NCBI GenBank assembly: GCA_963580455.1
Contig: OY756961.1
Coordinates: 15,233,001-15,297,000 of the forward strand
Direction of reading: 5' to 3'
DNA from: Euonymus europaeus
Taxonomy: Eukaryota > Streptophyta > Magnoliopsida > Celastrales > Celastraceae
Length of the DNA stretch: 64,000 nt
This document shows, piece by piece, positions 37,856 to 51,618 of this stretch. Within the stretch, counting starts at the first letter, position 1, and each line of letters starts with the position of its first letter. The position numbers were made by a program, and so were the translations under genes. A model generated the notes under the pieces. That model did no database searches. It was given only the letters and a program-made list of their open reading frames with translations, and was not told the DNA's origin.

Positions 37856-37947
37856 ACAACTTTCTTTGACAAATGGACGAAACCGTTAAAAGCTCCTCCA
37901 TAGAGAGAGTTGAGCAACTTCGGAACATCAAAATTGCTCTATGTATG

Positions 37948-40753
37948 CTTTTTATTGTTCTGATATGCCAAATTTTACAGGTATAAGCTTCATAGATTAT
38001 TTCGATGCCAAAACACCAACTTTCTATGACAAATGGACGAAACCGTTAAAAGCTCCTCCATAGAGAGAGTTGAGCAACTTCGGACCATCAAAGTTGCTCG
38101 GTGTACACTTTTTATTGTTCTTATATGTCAAATTTTATGAGTATAAGCTTCATAGATTATTTCGATGGCAAAACACAAACTTTCTATGACAAATGGACAA
38201 AACCGTTAAAAGCTCCTCCATAGAGAGAGTTGAGCAACTTCGGACCATCAAAGTTGCTCGGTGTACACTTTTTATTGTTTTTATATCTCAAATTTTATGA
38301 GTATAAGCTTCCTAGATTATTTCGATGCCAAAACACAAACTTTCTATGACAAATGGACAAAACCGTTAAAAGCTCCTCCATAGAGAGAGTTGAGCAACTT
38401 CGGACCATCATAGTTGCTCGGTGTACACTTTTTATTGTTCTTATATGTCAAATTTAATGAGTATAAGCTTCCTAGATTATTTCGATGCCAAAATAACAAC
38501 TTTCTTTGACAAATGGACGAAACCGTTAAAAGCTCCTCCATAGAGAGAGTTGAGCAACTTCGGAACATCAAAATTGCTCTATGTATGCTTTTTATTGTTC
38601 TGATATGCCAAATTTTACAGGTATAAGCTTCATAGATTATTTCGATGCCAAAACACCAACTTTCTATGACAAATGGACGAAACCGTTAAAAGCTCCTCCA
38701 TAGAGAGAGTTGAGCAACTTCGGACCATCAAAGTTGCTCGGTGTACACTTTTTATTGCTCTTATATGTCAAATTTTATGACTATAAGCTTCATAGATTAT
38801 TTCGATGGCAAAACACAAACTTTCTATGACAAATGGACAAAACCGTTAAAAGCTCCTCCATAGAGAGAGTTGAGCAACTTCGGACCATCAAAGTTGCTCG
38901 GTGTACACTTTTTATTGTTTTTATATGTCAAATTTTATGAGTATAAGCTTCCTAGATTATTTCGATGCCAAAACACAAACTTTCTATGACAAATGTACAA
39001 AACCGTTAAAAGCTCCTCCATAGAGAGAGTTGAGCAACTTCGGACCATCAAAGTTGCTCGGTGTACACTTTTTATTGTTCTTATATGTCAAATTTTATGA
39101 GTATAAGCTTCCTAGATTATTTCGATGCCAAAATAACAACTTTCTTTGACAAATGGACGAAACCGTTAAAAGCTCCTCCATAGAGAGAGTTGAGCAACTT
39201 CGGAAGATCAAAATTGCTCTATGTATACTTTTTATTGTTCTGATATGCCAAATTTTACAGGTATAAGCTTCATAGATTATTTCGATGCCAAAACACCAAC
39301 TTTCTATGACAAATGGACGAAACCGTTAAAAGCTCCTCCATAGAGAGAGTTGAGCAACTTCGGACCATCAAAGTTGCTCGGTGTACACTTTTTATTGTTC
39401 TTATATGTCAAATTTTATGAGTATAAGCTTCATAGATTATTTCGATGGCAAAACACAAACTTTCTATGACAAATGGACAAAACCGTTAAAAGCTCCTCCA
39501 TAGAGAGAGTTGAGCAACTTCGGACCATCAAAGTTGCTCGGTGTACACTTTTTATTGTTTTTATATCTCAAATTTTATGAGTATAAGCTTCCTAGATTAT
39601 TTCGATGCCAAAACACAAACTTTCTATGACAAATGGACAAAACCGTTAAAAGCTCCTCCATAGAGAGAGTTGAGCAACTTCGGACCATCATAGTTGCTCG
39701 GTGTACACTTTTTATTGTTCTTATATGTCAAATTTAATGAGTATAAGCTTCCTAGATTATTTCGATGCCAAAATAACAACTTTCTTTGACAAATGGACGA
39801 AACCGTTAAAAGCTCCTCCATAGAGAGAGTTGAGCAACTTCGGAACATCAAAATTGCTCTATGTATGCTTTTTATTGTTCTGATATGCCAAATTTTACAG
39901 GTATAAGCTTCATAGATTATTTCGATGCCAAAACACCAACTTTCTATGACAAATGGACGAAACCGTTAAAAGCTCCTCCATAGAGAGAGTTGAGCAACTT
40001 CGGACCATCAAAGTTGCTCGGTGTACACTTTTTATTGCTCTTATATGTCAAATTTTATGACTATAAGCTTCATAGATTATTTCGATGGCAAAACACAAAC
40101 TTTCTATGACAAATGGACAAAACCGTTAAAAGCTCCTCCATAGAGAGAGTTGAGCAACTTCGGACCATCAAAGTTGCTCGGTGTACACTTTTTATTGTTT
40201 TTATATGTCAAATTTTATGAGTATAAGCTTCCTAGATTATTTCGATGCCAAAACACAAACTTTCTATGACAAATGTACAAAACCGTTAAAAGCTCCTCCA
40301 TAGAGAGAGTTGAGCAACTTCGGACCATCAAAGTTGCTCGGTGTACACTTTTTATTGTTCTTATATGTCAAATTTTATGAGTATAAGCTTCCTAGATTAT
40401 TTCGATGCCAAAATAACAACTTTCTTTGACAAATGGACGAAACCGTTAAAAGCTCCTCCATAGAGAGAGTTGAGCAACTTCGGAAGATCAAAATTGCTCT
40501 ATGTATACTTTTTATTGTTCTGATATGCCAAATTTTACAGGTATAAGCTTCATAGATTATTTCGATGCCAAAACACCAACTTTCTATGACAAATGGACGA
40601 AACCGTTAAAAGCTCCTCCATAGAGAGAGTTGAGCAACTTCGGACCATCAAAGTTGCTCGGTGTACACTTTTTATTGTTCTTATATGTCAAATTTTATGA
40701 GTATAAGCTTCATAGATTATTTCGATGGCAAAACACAAACTTTCTATGACAAA
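37948..40753 (+). repeat. 8-monomer higher-order repeat (1280 bp), apparently identical copies
   Basis: 37948-39473 matches 39228-40753 at exactly 1280 bp with no difference that I could find. Private marks include TTTTATATCTCAAATT (38277 and 39557), CATCATAGTTGC, AATTTAATGAG, CTATGTATGC, TTATTGCTCTTATATG, ATGACTATAAGC, AAATGTACAAAACC and CGGAAGATC. The unit is two diverged 640-bp 4-mers. An identical 75-codon reverse-strand open frame appears in both copies (38344-38571 and 39624-39851), which is a by-product of the duplication. Confidence 0.85.
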
Positions 40754-41874
40754 TTTACGAAACCGTTAAAAGCTCCTCCATAGAGAGAGTTCAGCAACTT
40801 CGGACCATCAAAGTTGCTCGGTGTACACTTTTTATTGTTTTTATATGTCAAATTTTATGAGTATAAGCTTCCTAGATTATTTCGATGACAAAACACAAAC
40901 TTTCTATGACAAATGGACGAAACCGTTAAAAGCTCCTCCATAGAGAGAGTTGAGCAACTTCGGACCATCAAAGTTGCTCGGTGTACACTTTTTATTGCTC
41001 TTATATGTCAAATTTTATGACTATAAGCTTCATAGATTATTTCGATGGCAAAACACAAACTTTCTATGACAAATGGACAAAACCGTTAAAAGCTCCTCCA
41101 TAGAGAGAGTTGAGCAACTTCGGACCATCAAAGTTGCTCGGTGTACACTTTTTATTGTTTTTATATGTCAAATTTTATGAGTATAAGCTTCCTAGATTAT
41201 TTCGATGCCAAAACACAAACTTTCTATGACAAATGTACAAAACCGTTAAAAGCTCCTCCATAGAGAGAGTTGAGCAACTTCGGAAAATCAAAGTTGCTCG
41301 GTGTACACTTTTTATTGTTCTTATATGTCAAATTTTATGAGTATAAGCTTCCTAGATTATTTCGATGCCAAAATAACAACTTTCTTTGACAAATGGACGA
41401 AACCGTTAAAAGCTCCTCCATAGAGAGAGTTGAGCAACTTCGGAACATCAAAATTGCTCTATGTATACTTTTTATTGTTCTGATATGCCAAATTTTACAG
41501 GTATAAGCTTCATAGATTATTTCGATGCCAAAACACCAACTTTCTATGACAAATGGACGAAACCGTTAAAAGCTCCTCCATAGAGAGAGTTGAGCAACTT
41601 CGGACCATCAAAGTTGCTCGGTGTACACTTTTTATTGTTCTTATATGTCAAATTTTATGAGTATAAGCTTCATAGATTATTTCGATGGCAAAACACAAAC
41701 TTTCTATGACAAATTTACGAAACCGTTAAAAGCTCCTCCATAGAGAGAGTTCAGCAACTTCGGACCATCAAAGTTGCTCGGTGTACACTTTTTATTGTTT
41801 TTATATGTCAAATTTTATGAGTATAAGCTTCCTAGATTATTTCGATGACAAAACACAAACTTTCTATGACAAAT
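39955..41874 (+). repeat. 6-monomer tandem duplication (960 bp)
   Basis: About 39955-40914 matches about 40915-41874. Marks at 960 bp are TTATTGCTC (40031 and 40991), ATGACTATAAGC and AAATTTACGAAACC (40751 and 41711). The second copy has CGGAAAATC where the first has CGGACCATC, and CGGAACATC for CGGAAGATC. It overlaps the end of the 8-monomer repeat and copies part of it, so it is the later event. Confidence 0.75.
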
Positions 41875-44800
41875 GGACGAAACCGTTAAAAGCTCCTCCA
41901 TAGAGAGAGTTGAGCAACTTCGGACCATCAAAGTTGCTCGGTGTACACTTTTTATTGTTCTTATATGTCAAATTTGATGAGTATAAGCTTCATAGGTTAT
42001 TTCGATGCCAAAACACAAACTTTCTATGACAAATGGACAAAATCGTTAAAAGCTCCTCCATAGAGAGAGTTGAGCAACTTCCTACCATCAAAGTTCCTCG
42101 GTGTACACTTTTTATTGTTTTTATATGTCAAATTTTATGAGTATAAGCTTCCTAGATTATTTCGATGCCAAAACGCAAACTTTCTATGACAAATGGACAA
42201 AACCGTTAAAAGCTCCTCCATAGAGAGAGTTGAGCAACTTCGGACCATCAAATTTGCTCGGTGTACACTTTTTATTGTTCTTATATGTCAAATTTTATGA
42301 GTATAAGCTTCATAGATTATTTCGATGCCAAAACAACAACTTTCTATGATAAATGGACGAAACCGTTAAAAGCTCCTCCATAGAGAGAGTTGAGTAACTT
42401 CGGACCATCAAAATTGCTCTAGGTATACTTTTTATTGTTCTTCTATGTCAAATTTTACGAGTATAAGCTTCCTAGATTATTTCGATGCCAAAACACCAAC
42501 TTTCTATGACAAATGGACAAAACCGTTAAAAGCTCCTCCATAGAGAGTGTTGAGCAACTTTGGACCATCAAAGTTGCTCGGTGTACAATTTTTATTGTTC
42601 TTCTCTGTCAAATTATACGAGTATAAGTTTCATAGATTATTTCGATGCCAAAACACCAACTTTCTTTGACAAATGGACAAAACCGTTAGAAGCTCCTCCA
42701 TAGAGAGAGTTGAGCAACTTCGGACTATCAAAGTTGCTCGGGATAGACTTTTTATTGTTCTTCTATGTTAAATTTTACGAGTATAAGCTTCATAGATTAT
42801 TTCGATGCCAAAACACCAACTTTCTATGACAAATGGAAAAAATCGTTAAAAGCTCCTCCATAGAGAGAGTTGCGCAACTTCGGACCATCAAAGTTTCTCG
42901 GTATATAATTTTTATTGTTCTTATATGTCAAATTTTACGAGTATAAGCTTCATAGATTATTTTGATGCCAAAACACCAACTTTCTATGACAAATGGACAA
43001 AACCGTTAAAAGCTCCTCCATAGAGAGAGTTGAGAAACTTCGGACCAACAAAGTTGCTTGGTGTACAATTCTTATTGTTTTCATATGTCAAATTTTACGA
43101 GTATAAGCTTCATAGATTATTTCGATGCCAAAACATTAACTTTCTATGACAAATGGACAAAACCATTAAGAGCTCCTCCATAGAGAGAGTTGTGCAACTT
43201 CGGACTATCAAAGTTTCTCGGGATAGACTTTTTATTGTTCTTCTATGTCAAATTTTACGCGTATAAGCTTCCTACATTATTTCGATGTCAAAACACCAAC
43301 TTTCTATGACAAATGGACAAAACCGTTAAAAGCTCCTCCATAGAGAGAGTTGAGCAACTTCCTTCCATCAAAGTTGCTCGGTGTACACTTTTTATTGTTT
43401 TTATATGTCAAATTTTATGAGTATAAGCTTTCTAGATTATTTCGATGCCAAAACACCAACTTTCTATGACAAATGGACGAAACCGTTAAAAGCTTCTCCA
43501 TAGAGAGAGTTGAGCAACTTCGGACCATCAAAGTTGCTCGGTGTACACTTTTTATTGTTCTTATATGTCAAATTTTATGAGTATAAGCTTCATAGATTAT
43601 TTCGATGGCAAAACACAAACTTTCTATGACAAATGGACGAAACCGATAAAAGCTCCTCCATAGAGAGAGTTCAGCAACTTCGGACCATCAAAGTTGCTCG
43701 GTGTACACTTTTTATTGTTTTTATATGTCAAATTTTATGAGTATAAGCTTCATAGGTTATTTCGATGCCAAAACACAAAATTTCTATGACAAATGGACAA
43801 AACCGTTAAAAGCTCCTCCATAGAGAGAGTTGAGCAACTTCCTAACATCAAAGTTCCTCGGTGTACACTTTTTATTGTTTTTATATGTCAAATTTTATGA
43901 GTATAAGCTTCCTAGTTTATTTCGATGCAAAATAACAACTTTCTTTGACAAATGGACGAAACCGTTAAAAGCTCCTCCATAGAGAGAGTTGAGCAACTTC
44001 GGAACATCAAATTTGCTCTATGTATACTTTTTATTGTTCTGATATGCCAAATTTTACAGGTATAAGCTTCATAGATTATTTCGATGCCAAAACACCAACT
44101 TTCTATGACAAATGGACGAAACCGTTAAAAGCTCCTCCATAGAGAGAGTTGAGCAACTTCGGACCATCAAAGTTGCTCGGTGTACACTTTTTATTGTTCT
44201 TATATGTCAAATTTTATGAGTATAAGCTTCATAGATTATTTCGATGGCAAAACACAAACTTTCTATGACAAATGGACGAAACCGTTAAAAGCTCCTCCAT
44301 AGAGAGAGTTCAGCAACTTCGGACCATCAAAGTTGCTCGGTGTACACTTTTTATTGTTTTTATATGTCAAATTTTATGAGTATAAGCTTCCTACATTATT
44401 TCGATGACAAAACACAAACTTTCTATGACAAATGGACAAAACCGTTAAAAGCTCCTCCATAGAGAGAGTTGAGCAACTTCGGACCATCAAAGTTGCTCGG
44501 TGTACACTTTTTATTGTTCTTATATGTCAAATTTGATGAGTATAAGCTTCATAGGTTATTTCGATGCCAAAACAAAAACTTTCTATGACAAATGGACAAA
44601 ACCGTTAAAAGCTCCTCCATAGAGAGAGTTGAGCAACTTCCTACCATCAAAGTTCCTCGGTGTACACTTTTTATTGTTTTTATATGTCAAATTTTATGAG
44701 TATAAGCTTCCTACATTATTTCGATGCCAAAACACAAACTTTCTATGACAAATGGACAAAACCGTTAAAAGCTCCTCCATAGAGAGAGTTGAGTAACTTC

Positions 44801-47800
44801 GGACCATCAAAACTGCTCTATGTATACTTTTTATTGTTCTTCTATGTCAAATTTTACGAGTATAAGCTTCCAAGATTATTTCGATGCCAAAACACCAACT
44901 TTCTATGACAAATGGACAAAACCGTTAAAAGCTCCTCCATAGAGAGAGTTGAGCAACTTCGGACCATCAAATTTGCTCGGTGTACACTTTTTATTGTTCT
45001 TATATGTCAAATTTTATGAGTATAAGCTTCATAGATTTTTTCGATGCCAAAACAACAACTTTCTATGATAAATGGACGAAACCGTTAAAAGCTCCTCCAT
45101 AGAGAGAGTTGAGTAACTTCGGACCATCAAAATTGCTCTATGTATACTTTTTATTGTTCTTCTATGTCAAATTTTACGAGTATAAGCTTCCTAGATTATT
45201 TCGATGCCAAAACACCAACTTTCTATGACAAATGGACAAAACCGTTAAAAGCTCCTCCATAGAGAGTGTTGAGCAACTTTGGACCATCAAAGTTGCTCGG
45301 TGTACAATTTTTATTGTTCTTTTCTGTCAAATTATACGAGTATAAGTTTCATAGATTATTTCGATGCCAAAACACCAACTTTCTTTGACAAATGGACAAA
45401 ACCGTTAGAAGCTCCTCCATAGAGAGAGTTGAGCAACTTCGGACTATCAAAGTTGCTCGGGATAGACTTTTTATTGTTCTTCTATGTTAAATTTTACGAG
45501 TATAAGCTTCATAGATTATTTCGATGCCAAAACACCAACTTTCTTTGACAAATGGACAAAACCGTTAGAAGCTCCTCCATAGAAAGAGTTGAGCAACTTC
45601 GGACTATCAAAGTTGCTCGGGATAGACTTTTTATTGTTCTACTATGTTAAATTTTACGAGTATAAGCTTCCTAGATTATTTCGATGCCAAAACACCAACT
45701 TTCTATTACAAATGGACAAAACCGTTAAAAGCTCCTCCATAGAGAGAGTTGAGCAACTTCGGACCATCAAAGTTTCTCGGTATATAATTTTTATTGTTCT
45801 TATATGTCAAATTTTACGAGTATAAGCTTCATAGATTATTTTGATGCCAAAACACCAACTTTCTATGACAAATGGACAAAACCGTTAAAAGCTCCTCCAT
45901 AGAGAGAGTTGAGAAACTTCGGACCAACAAAGTTGCTTGGTGTACAATTCTTATTGTTTTCATATGTCAAATTTTACGAGTATAAGCTTCATATATTATT
46001 TCGATGCCAAAACATTAACTTTCTATGACAAATGGACAAAACCATTAAGAGCTCCTCCATAGAGAGAGTTGTGCAACTTCGGACTATCAAAGTTTCTCGG
46101 GATAGACTTTTTATTGTTCTTCTATGTCAAATTTTACGCGTATAAGCTTCCTACATTATTTCGATGTCAAAACACCAACTTTCTATGACAAATGGACAAA
46201 ACCGTTAAAAGCTCCTCCACAGAGAGAGTTGAGCAACTTCCTTCCATCAAAGTTGCTCGGTGTACACTTTTTATTGTTTTTATATGTCAAATTTTATGAG
46301 TATAAGCTTTCTAGATTATTTCGATGCCAAAACACAAACTTTCTATGACAAATGGACAAAACCGTTAAAAGGTCCTCCATAGAGAGATTTGAGCAACTTC
46401 GGACCATCAAAGTTGCTCGGTGTACACTTTTTATTGTTTATATATGTCAAATTTTATGAGTATAAGCTTCATAGATTATTTCGATGCCAAAACAACAACT
46501 TTCTATGACAAATGGACGAAACCGTTAAAAGCTCCTCCATAGAGAGAGTTGAGCGACTTCGGACTATCAAAGTTGCTCGGGATAGACTTTTTATTGTTCT
46601 TCTATGTTAAATTTTACGAGTATAAGCTTCCAAGATTATTTCGATGCCAAAACACCAACTTTCTATGACAAATGGACAAAACCGTTAAAAGCTCCTCCAT
46701 AGAGAGAGTTGAGCAACTTCGGACCATCAAAGTTTCTCGGTGTATAATTTTTATTGTTCTCATATGTCAAATTTTACGAGTATAATCTTCATAGATTATT
46801 TCGATGCCAAAACATTAACTTTCTATGACAAATGGACAAAACCATTAAGAGCTCCTCCATAGAGAGAGTTGTGCAACTTCGGACTATCCAAGTTTCTCGG
46901 GATAGACTTTTTATTGTTCTTCTATGTCAAATTTTACGCGTATAAGCTTCCTACATTATTTCGATGTGAAAACACCAACTTTCTATGACAAATGGACAAA
47001 ACCGTTAAAAGCTCCTCCATAGAGAGAGTTGAGCAACTTCGGACCATCAAATTTGCTCGGTGTACACTTTTTATTGTTCTTATATGTCAAATTTTATGAG
47101 TATAAGCTTCATAGATTATTTCGATGCTAAAACTACAACTTTCTATGACAAATGGACGAAACCGTTAAAAGCTCCTCCATAGAGAGAGTTGAGGAACTTC
47201 GGACCATCAAAATTGCTCTATGTATACTTTTTATTGTTCTTCTATGTCAAATTTTATGAGTATAAGCTTCATAGATTATTTCGATGCCAAAACAACAACT
47301 TTCTATGACAAATGGACGAAACCGTTAAAAGCTCCTCCATAGAGAGAGTTGAGTAACTTCGGACCATCAAAATTGCTCTATGTATACTTTTTATTGTTCT
47401 TCTATGTCAAATTTTACGAGTATAAGCTTCCTAGATTATTTCGATGCCAAAACACCAACTTTCTATGACAAATGGACAAAACCGTTAAAAGCTCCTCCAT
47501 AGAGAGTGTTGAGCAACTTTGGACCATCAAAGTTGCTCGGTGTACAATTTTTATTGTTCTTTTCTGTCAAATTATACGAGTATAAGTTTCATAGATTATT
47601 TCGATGCCAAAACACCAACTTTCTTTGACAAATGGACAAAACCGTTAGAAGCTCCTCCATAGAGAGAGTTGAGCAACTTCGGACTATCAAAGTTGCTCGG
47701 GATAGACTTTTTATTGTTCTTCTATGTTAAATTTTACGAGTATAAGCTTCATAGGTTATTTCGATGCCAAAACACCAACTTTCTTTGACAAATGAACAAA

Positions 47801-47885
47801 ACCGTTAGAAGCTCCTCCATAGAGAGAGTTGAGCAACTTCGGACTATCAAAGTTGCTCGGGATAGACTTTTTATTGTTCTTCTAT
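41820..47885 (+). repeat. Large duplicated block, copy 1 (partner 50620-57165)
   Basis: This ~6.1-kb block recurs at about 50620-57165. The offset is 8799 bp up to about 43455 (AAAACGCAAAC at 42170 and 50969; GTTGCGCAACTT at 42870 and 51669) and 9280 bp after it, because the partner has three extra monomers (481 bp, about 52260-52740). From 43456 to 47885 I found only about ten single-base differences in ~4.4 kb. Both copies share a one-base deletion (GATGCAAAATAAC at 43925 and 53205). Confidence 0.8.
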
Positions 47886-50800
47886 GTTAAATTTTACGAG
47901 TATAAGCTTCATAGGTTATTTCGATGCCAAAACACCAACTTTCTTTGACAAATGGACAAAACCGTTAGAAGCTCCTCCATAGAGAGAGTTGAGCAACTTC
48001 GGACTATCAAAGTTGCTCGGGATAGACTTTTTATTGTTCTTCTATGTTAAATTTTACGAGTATAAGCTTCATAGGTTATTTCGATGCCAAAACACCAACT
48101 TTCTTTGACAAATGAACAAAACCGTTAGAAGCTCCTCCATAGAGAGAGTTGAGCAACTTCGGACTATCAAAGTTGCTCGGGATAGACTTTTTATTGTTCT
48201 TCTATGTTAAATTTTACGAGTATAAGCTTCATAGATTATTTCGATGCCAAAACACCAACTTTCTTTGACAAATGGACAAAACCGTTAGAAGCTCTTCCAT
48301 AGAGAGAGTTGAGCAACTTCGGACTATCAAAGTTGCTCGAGATAGACTTTTTATTGTTTTTATATGTCAAATTTTATGAGTATAAGCTTCCTAGATTATT
48401 TCGATGACAAAACACAAACTTTCTATGACAAATGGACGAAACCGTTAAAAGCTCCTGCATAGAGAGAGTTGAGCAACTTCGGACCATCAAAGTTGCTCGG
48501 TGTACACTTTTTATTGTTCTTATATGTCAAATTTGATGAGTATAAGCTTCATAGGTTATTTCGATGCCAAAACACAAACTTTCTATGACAAATGGACAAA
48601 ATCGTTAAAAGCTCCTCCATAGAGAGAGTTGAGCAACTTCCTACCATCAAAGTTCCTCGGTGTACACTTTTTATTGTTTTTATATGTCAAATTTTATGAG
48701 TATAAGCTTCCTAGATTATTTCGATGCCAAAACGCAAACTTTCTATGACAAATGGACAAAACCGTTAAAAGCTCCTCCATAGAGAGAGTTGAGCAACTTC
48801 GGACCATCAAATTTTCTCGGTGTACACTTTTTATTGTTCTTATATGTCAAATTTTATGAGTATAAGCTTCATAGATTATTTCGATGCCAAAACAACAACT
48901 TTCTATGATAAATGGACGAAACCGTTAAAAGCTCCTCCATAGAGAGAGTTGAGTAACTTCGGACCATCAAAATTGCTCTAGGTATACTTTTTATTGTTCT
49001 TCTATGTCAAATTTTACGAGTATAAGCTTCCTAGATTATTTCGATGCCAAAACACCAACTTTCTATGACAAATGGACAAAACAATTAAAAGCTCCTCCAT
49101 AGAGAGTGTTGAGCAACTTTGGACCATCAAAGTTGCTCGGTGTACAATTTTTATTGTTCTTCTCTGTCAAATTATACGAGTATAAGTTTCATAGATTATT
49201 TCGATGCCAAAACACCAACTTTCTTTGACAAATGGACAAAACCGTTAGAAGCTCCTCCATAGAGAGAGTTGAGCAACTTCGGACTATCAAAGTTGCTCGG
49301 GATAGACTTTTTATTGTTCTTCTATGTTAAATTTTACGAGTATAAGCTTCATAGATTATTTCGATGCCAAAACACCAACTTTCTATGACAAATGGACGAA
49401 ACCGTTAAAAGCTCCTCCATAGAGAGAGTTGAGGAACTTCGGACCATCAAAATTGCTCTATGTATACTTTTTATTGTTCTTCTATGTCAAATTTTATGAG
49501 TATAAGCTTCATAGATTATTTCGATGCCAAAACAACAACTTTCTATGACAAATGGACGAAACCGTTAAAAGCTCCTCCATAGAGAGAGTTGAGTAACTTC
49601 GGACCATCAAAATTGCTCTATGTATACTTTTTATTGTTCTTCTATGTCAAATTTTACGAGTATAAGCTTCCTAGATTATTTCGATGCCAAAACACCAACT
49701 TTCTATGACAAATGGACAAAACCGTTAAAAGCTCCTCCATAGAGAGTGTTGAGCAACTTTGGACCATCAAAGTTGCTCGGTGTACAATTTTTATTGTTCT
49801 TTTCTGTCAAATTATACGAGTATAAGTTTCATAGATTATTTCGATGCCAAAACACCAACTTTCTTTGACAAATGGACAAAACCGTTAGAAGCTCCTCCAT
49901 AGAGAGAGTTGAGCAACTTCGGACTATCAAAGTTGCTCGGGATAGACTTTTTATTGTTCTTCTATGTTAAATTTTACGAGTATAAGCTTCATAGGTTATT
50001 TCGATGCCAAAACACCAACTTTCTTTGACAAATGAACAAAACCGTTAGAAGCTCCTCCATAGAGAGAGTTGAGCAACTTCGGACTATCAAAGTTGCTCGG
50101 GATAGACTTTTTATTGTTCTTCTATGTTAAATTTTACGAGTATAAGCTTCATAGGTTATTTCGATGCCAAAACACCAACTTTCTTTGACAAATGGACAAA
50201 ACCGTTAGAAGCTCCTCCATAGAGAGAGTTGAGCAACTTCGGACTATCAAAGTTGCTCGGGATAGACTTTTTATTGTTCTTCTATGTTAAATTTTACGAG
50301 TATAAGCTTCATAGGTTATTTCGATGCCAAAACACCAACTTTCTTTGACAAATGAACAAAACCGTTAGAAGCTCCTCCATAGAGAGAGTTGAGCAACTTC
50401 GGACTATCAAAGTTGCTCGGGATAGACTTTTTATTGTTCTTCTATGTTAAATTTTACGAGTATAAGCTTCATAGATTATTTCGATGCCAAAACACCAACT
50501 TTCTTTGACAAATGGACAAAACCGTTAGAAGCTCTTCCATAGAGAGAGTTGAGCAACTTCGGACTATCAAAGTTGCTCGAGATAGACTTTTTATTGTTTT
50601 TATATGTCAAATTTTATGAGTATAAGCTTCCTAGATTATTTCGATGACAAAACACAAACTTTCTATGACAAATGGACGAAACCGTTAAAAGCTCCTGCAT
50701 AGAGAGAGTTGAGCAACTTCGGACCATCAAAGTTGCTCGGTGTACACTTTTTATTGTTCTTATATGTCAAATTTGATGAGTATAAGCTTCATAGGTTATT

Positions 50801-51618
50801 TCGATGCCAAAACACAAACTTTCTATGACAAATGGACAAAATCGTTAAAAGCTCCTCCATAGAGAGAGTTGAGCAACTTCCTACCATCAAAGTTCCTCGG
50901 TGTACACTTTTTATTGTTTTTATATGTCAAATTTTATGAGTATAAGCTTCCTAGATTATTTCGATGCCAAAACGCAAACTTTCTATGACAAATGGACAAA
51001 ACCGTTAAAAGCTCCTCCATAGAGAGAGTTGAGCAACTTCGGACCATCAAATTTTCTCGGTGTACACTTTTTATTGTTCTTATATGTCAAATTTTATGAG
51101 TATAAGCTTCATAGATTATTTCGATGCCAAAACAACAACTTTCTATGATAAATGGACGAAACCGTTAAAAGCTCCTCCATAGAGAGAGTTGAGTAACTTC
51201 GGACCATCAAAATTGCTCTAGGTATACTTTTTATTGTTCTTCTATGTCAAATTTTACGAGTATAAGCTTCCTAGATTATTTCGATGCCAAAACACCAACT
51301 TTCTATGACAAATGGACAAAACCGTTAAAAGCTCCTCCATAGAGAGTGTTGAGCAACTTTGGACCATCAAAGTTGCTCGGTGTACAATTTTTATTGTTCT
51401 TCTCTGTCAAATTATACGAGTATAAGTTTCATAGATTATTTCGATGCCAAAACACCAACTTTCTTTGACAAATGGACAAAACCGTTAGAAGCTCCTCCAT
51501 AGAGAGAGTTGAGCAACTTCGGACTATCAAAGTTGCTCGGGATAGACTTTTTATTGTTCTTCTATGTTAAATTTTACGAGTATAAGCTTCATAGATTATT
51601 TCGATGCCAAAACACCAA
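47140..51618 (+). repeat. 14-monomer tandem duplication (2240 bp), near identical
   Basis: Copy 1 is about 47140-49378, copy 2 about 49378-51618. Reading the two side by side I found one difference: ACAATTAAAAGC (49081) against ACCGTTAAAAGC (51321). Shared marks include GAGGAACTTCGG, GCTCCTGCATAG, AATTTGATGAG, AAAACGCAAAC, AAATTTTCTCGG and CTCTAGGTATAC. It sits across the junction of the larger ~8.8-kb duplication, so the 14-mer duplication extended that structure. Confidence 0.85.
47640..48300 (+). repeat. 2-monomer repeat (320 bp)
   Basis: Successive GGGATAGAC monomers alternate between CAAATGGACAAAACC and CAAATGAACAAAACC, each followed by GTTAGAAGC and CATAGGTTATTTCG. The pair recurs at 320 bp about twice, and the whole set is copied at 49880-50540 by the 14-monomer duplication. 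It is the only clear dimeric repeat in the window. Confidence 0.65.

Noticed and set aside
38344..39851. Identical reverse-strand 75-codon ORFs as a duplicated gene
   Set aside because: They lie inside the two copies of the 1280-bp higher-order repeat and consist of the complement of ordinary monomers; their identity follows from the duplication.
37948..40753. Identical copies as a proven assembly artefact
   Set aside because: Identical tandem copies can arise by misassembly, but the overlapping 960-bp repeat and differences at the edges argue for real duplication. It cannot be settled without read data.
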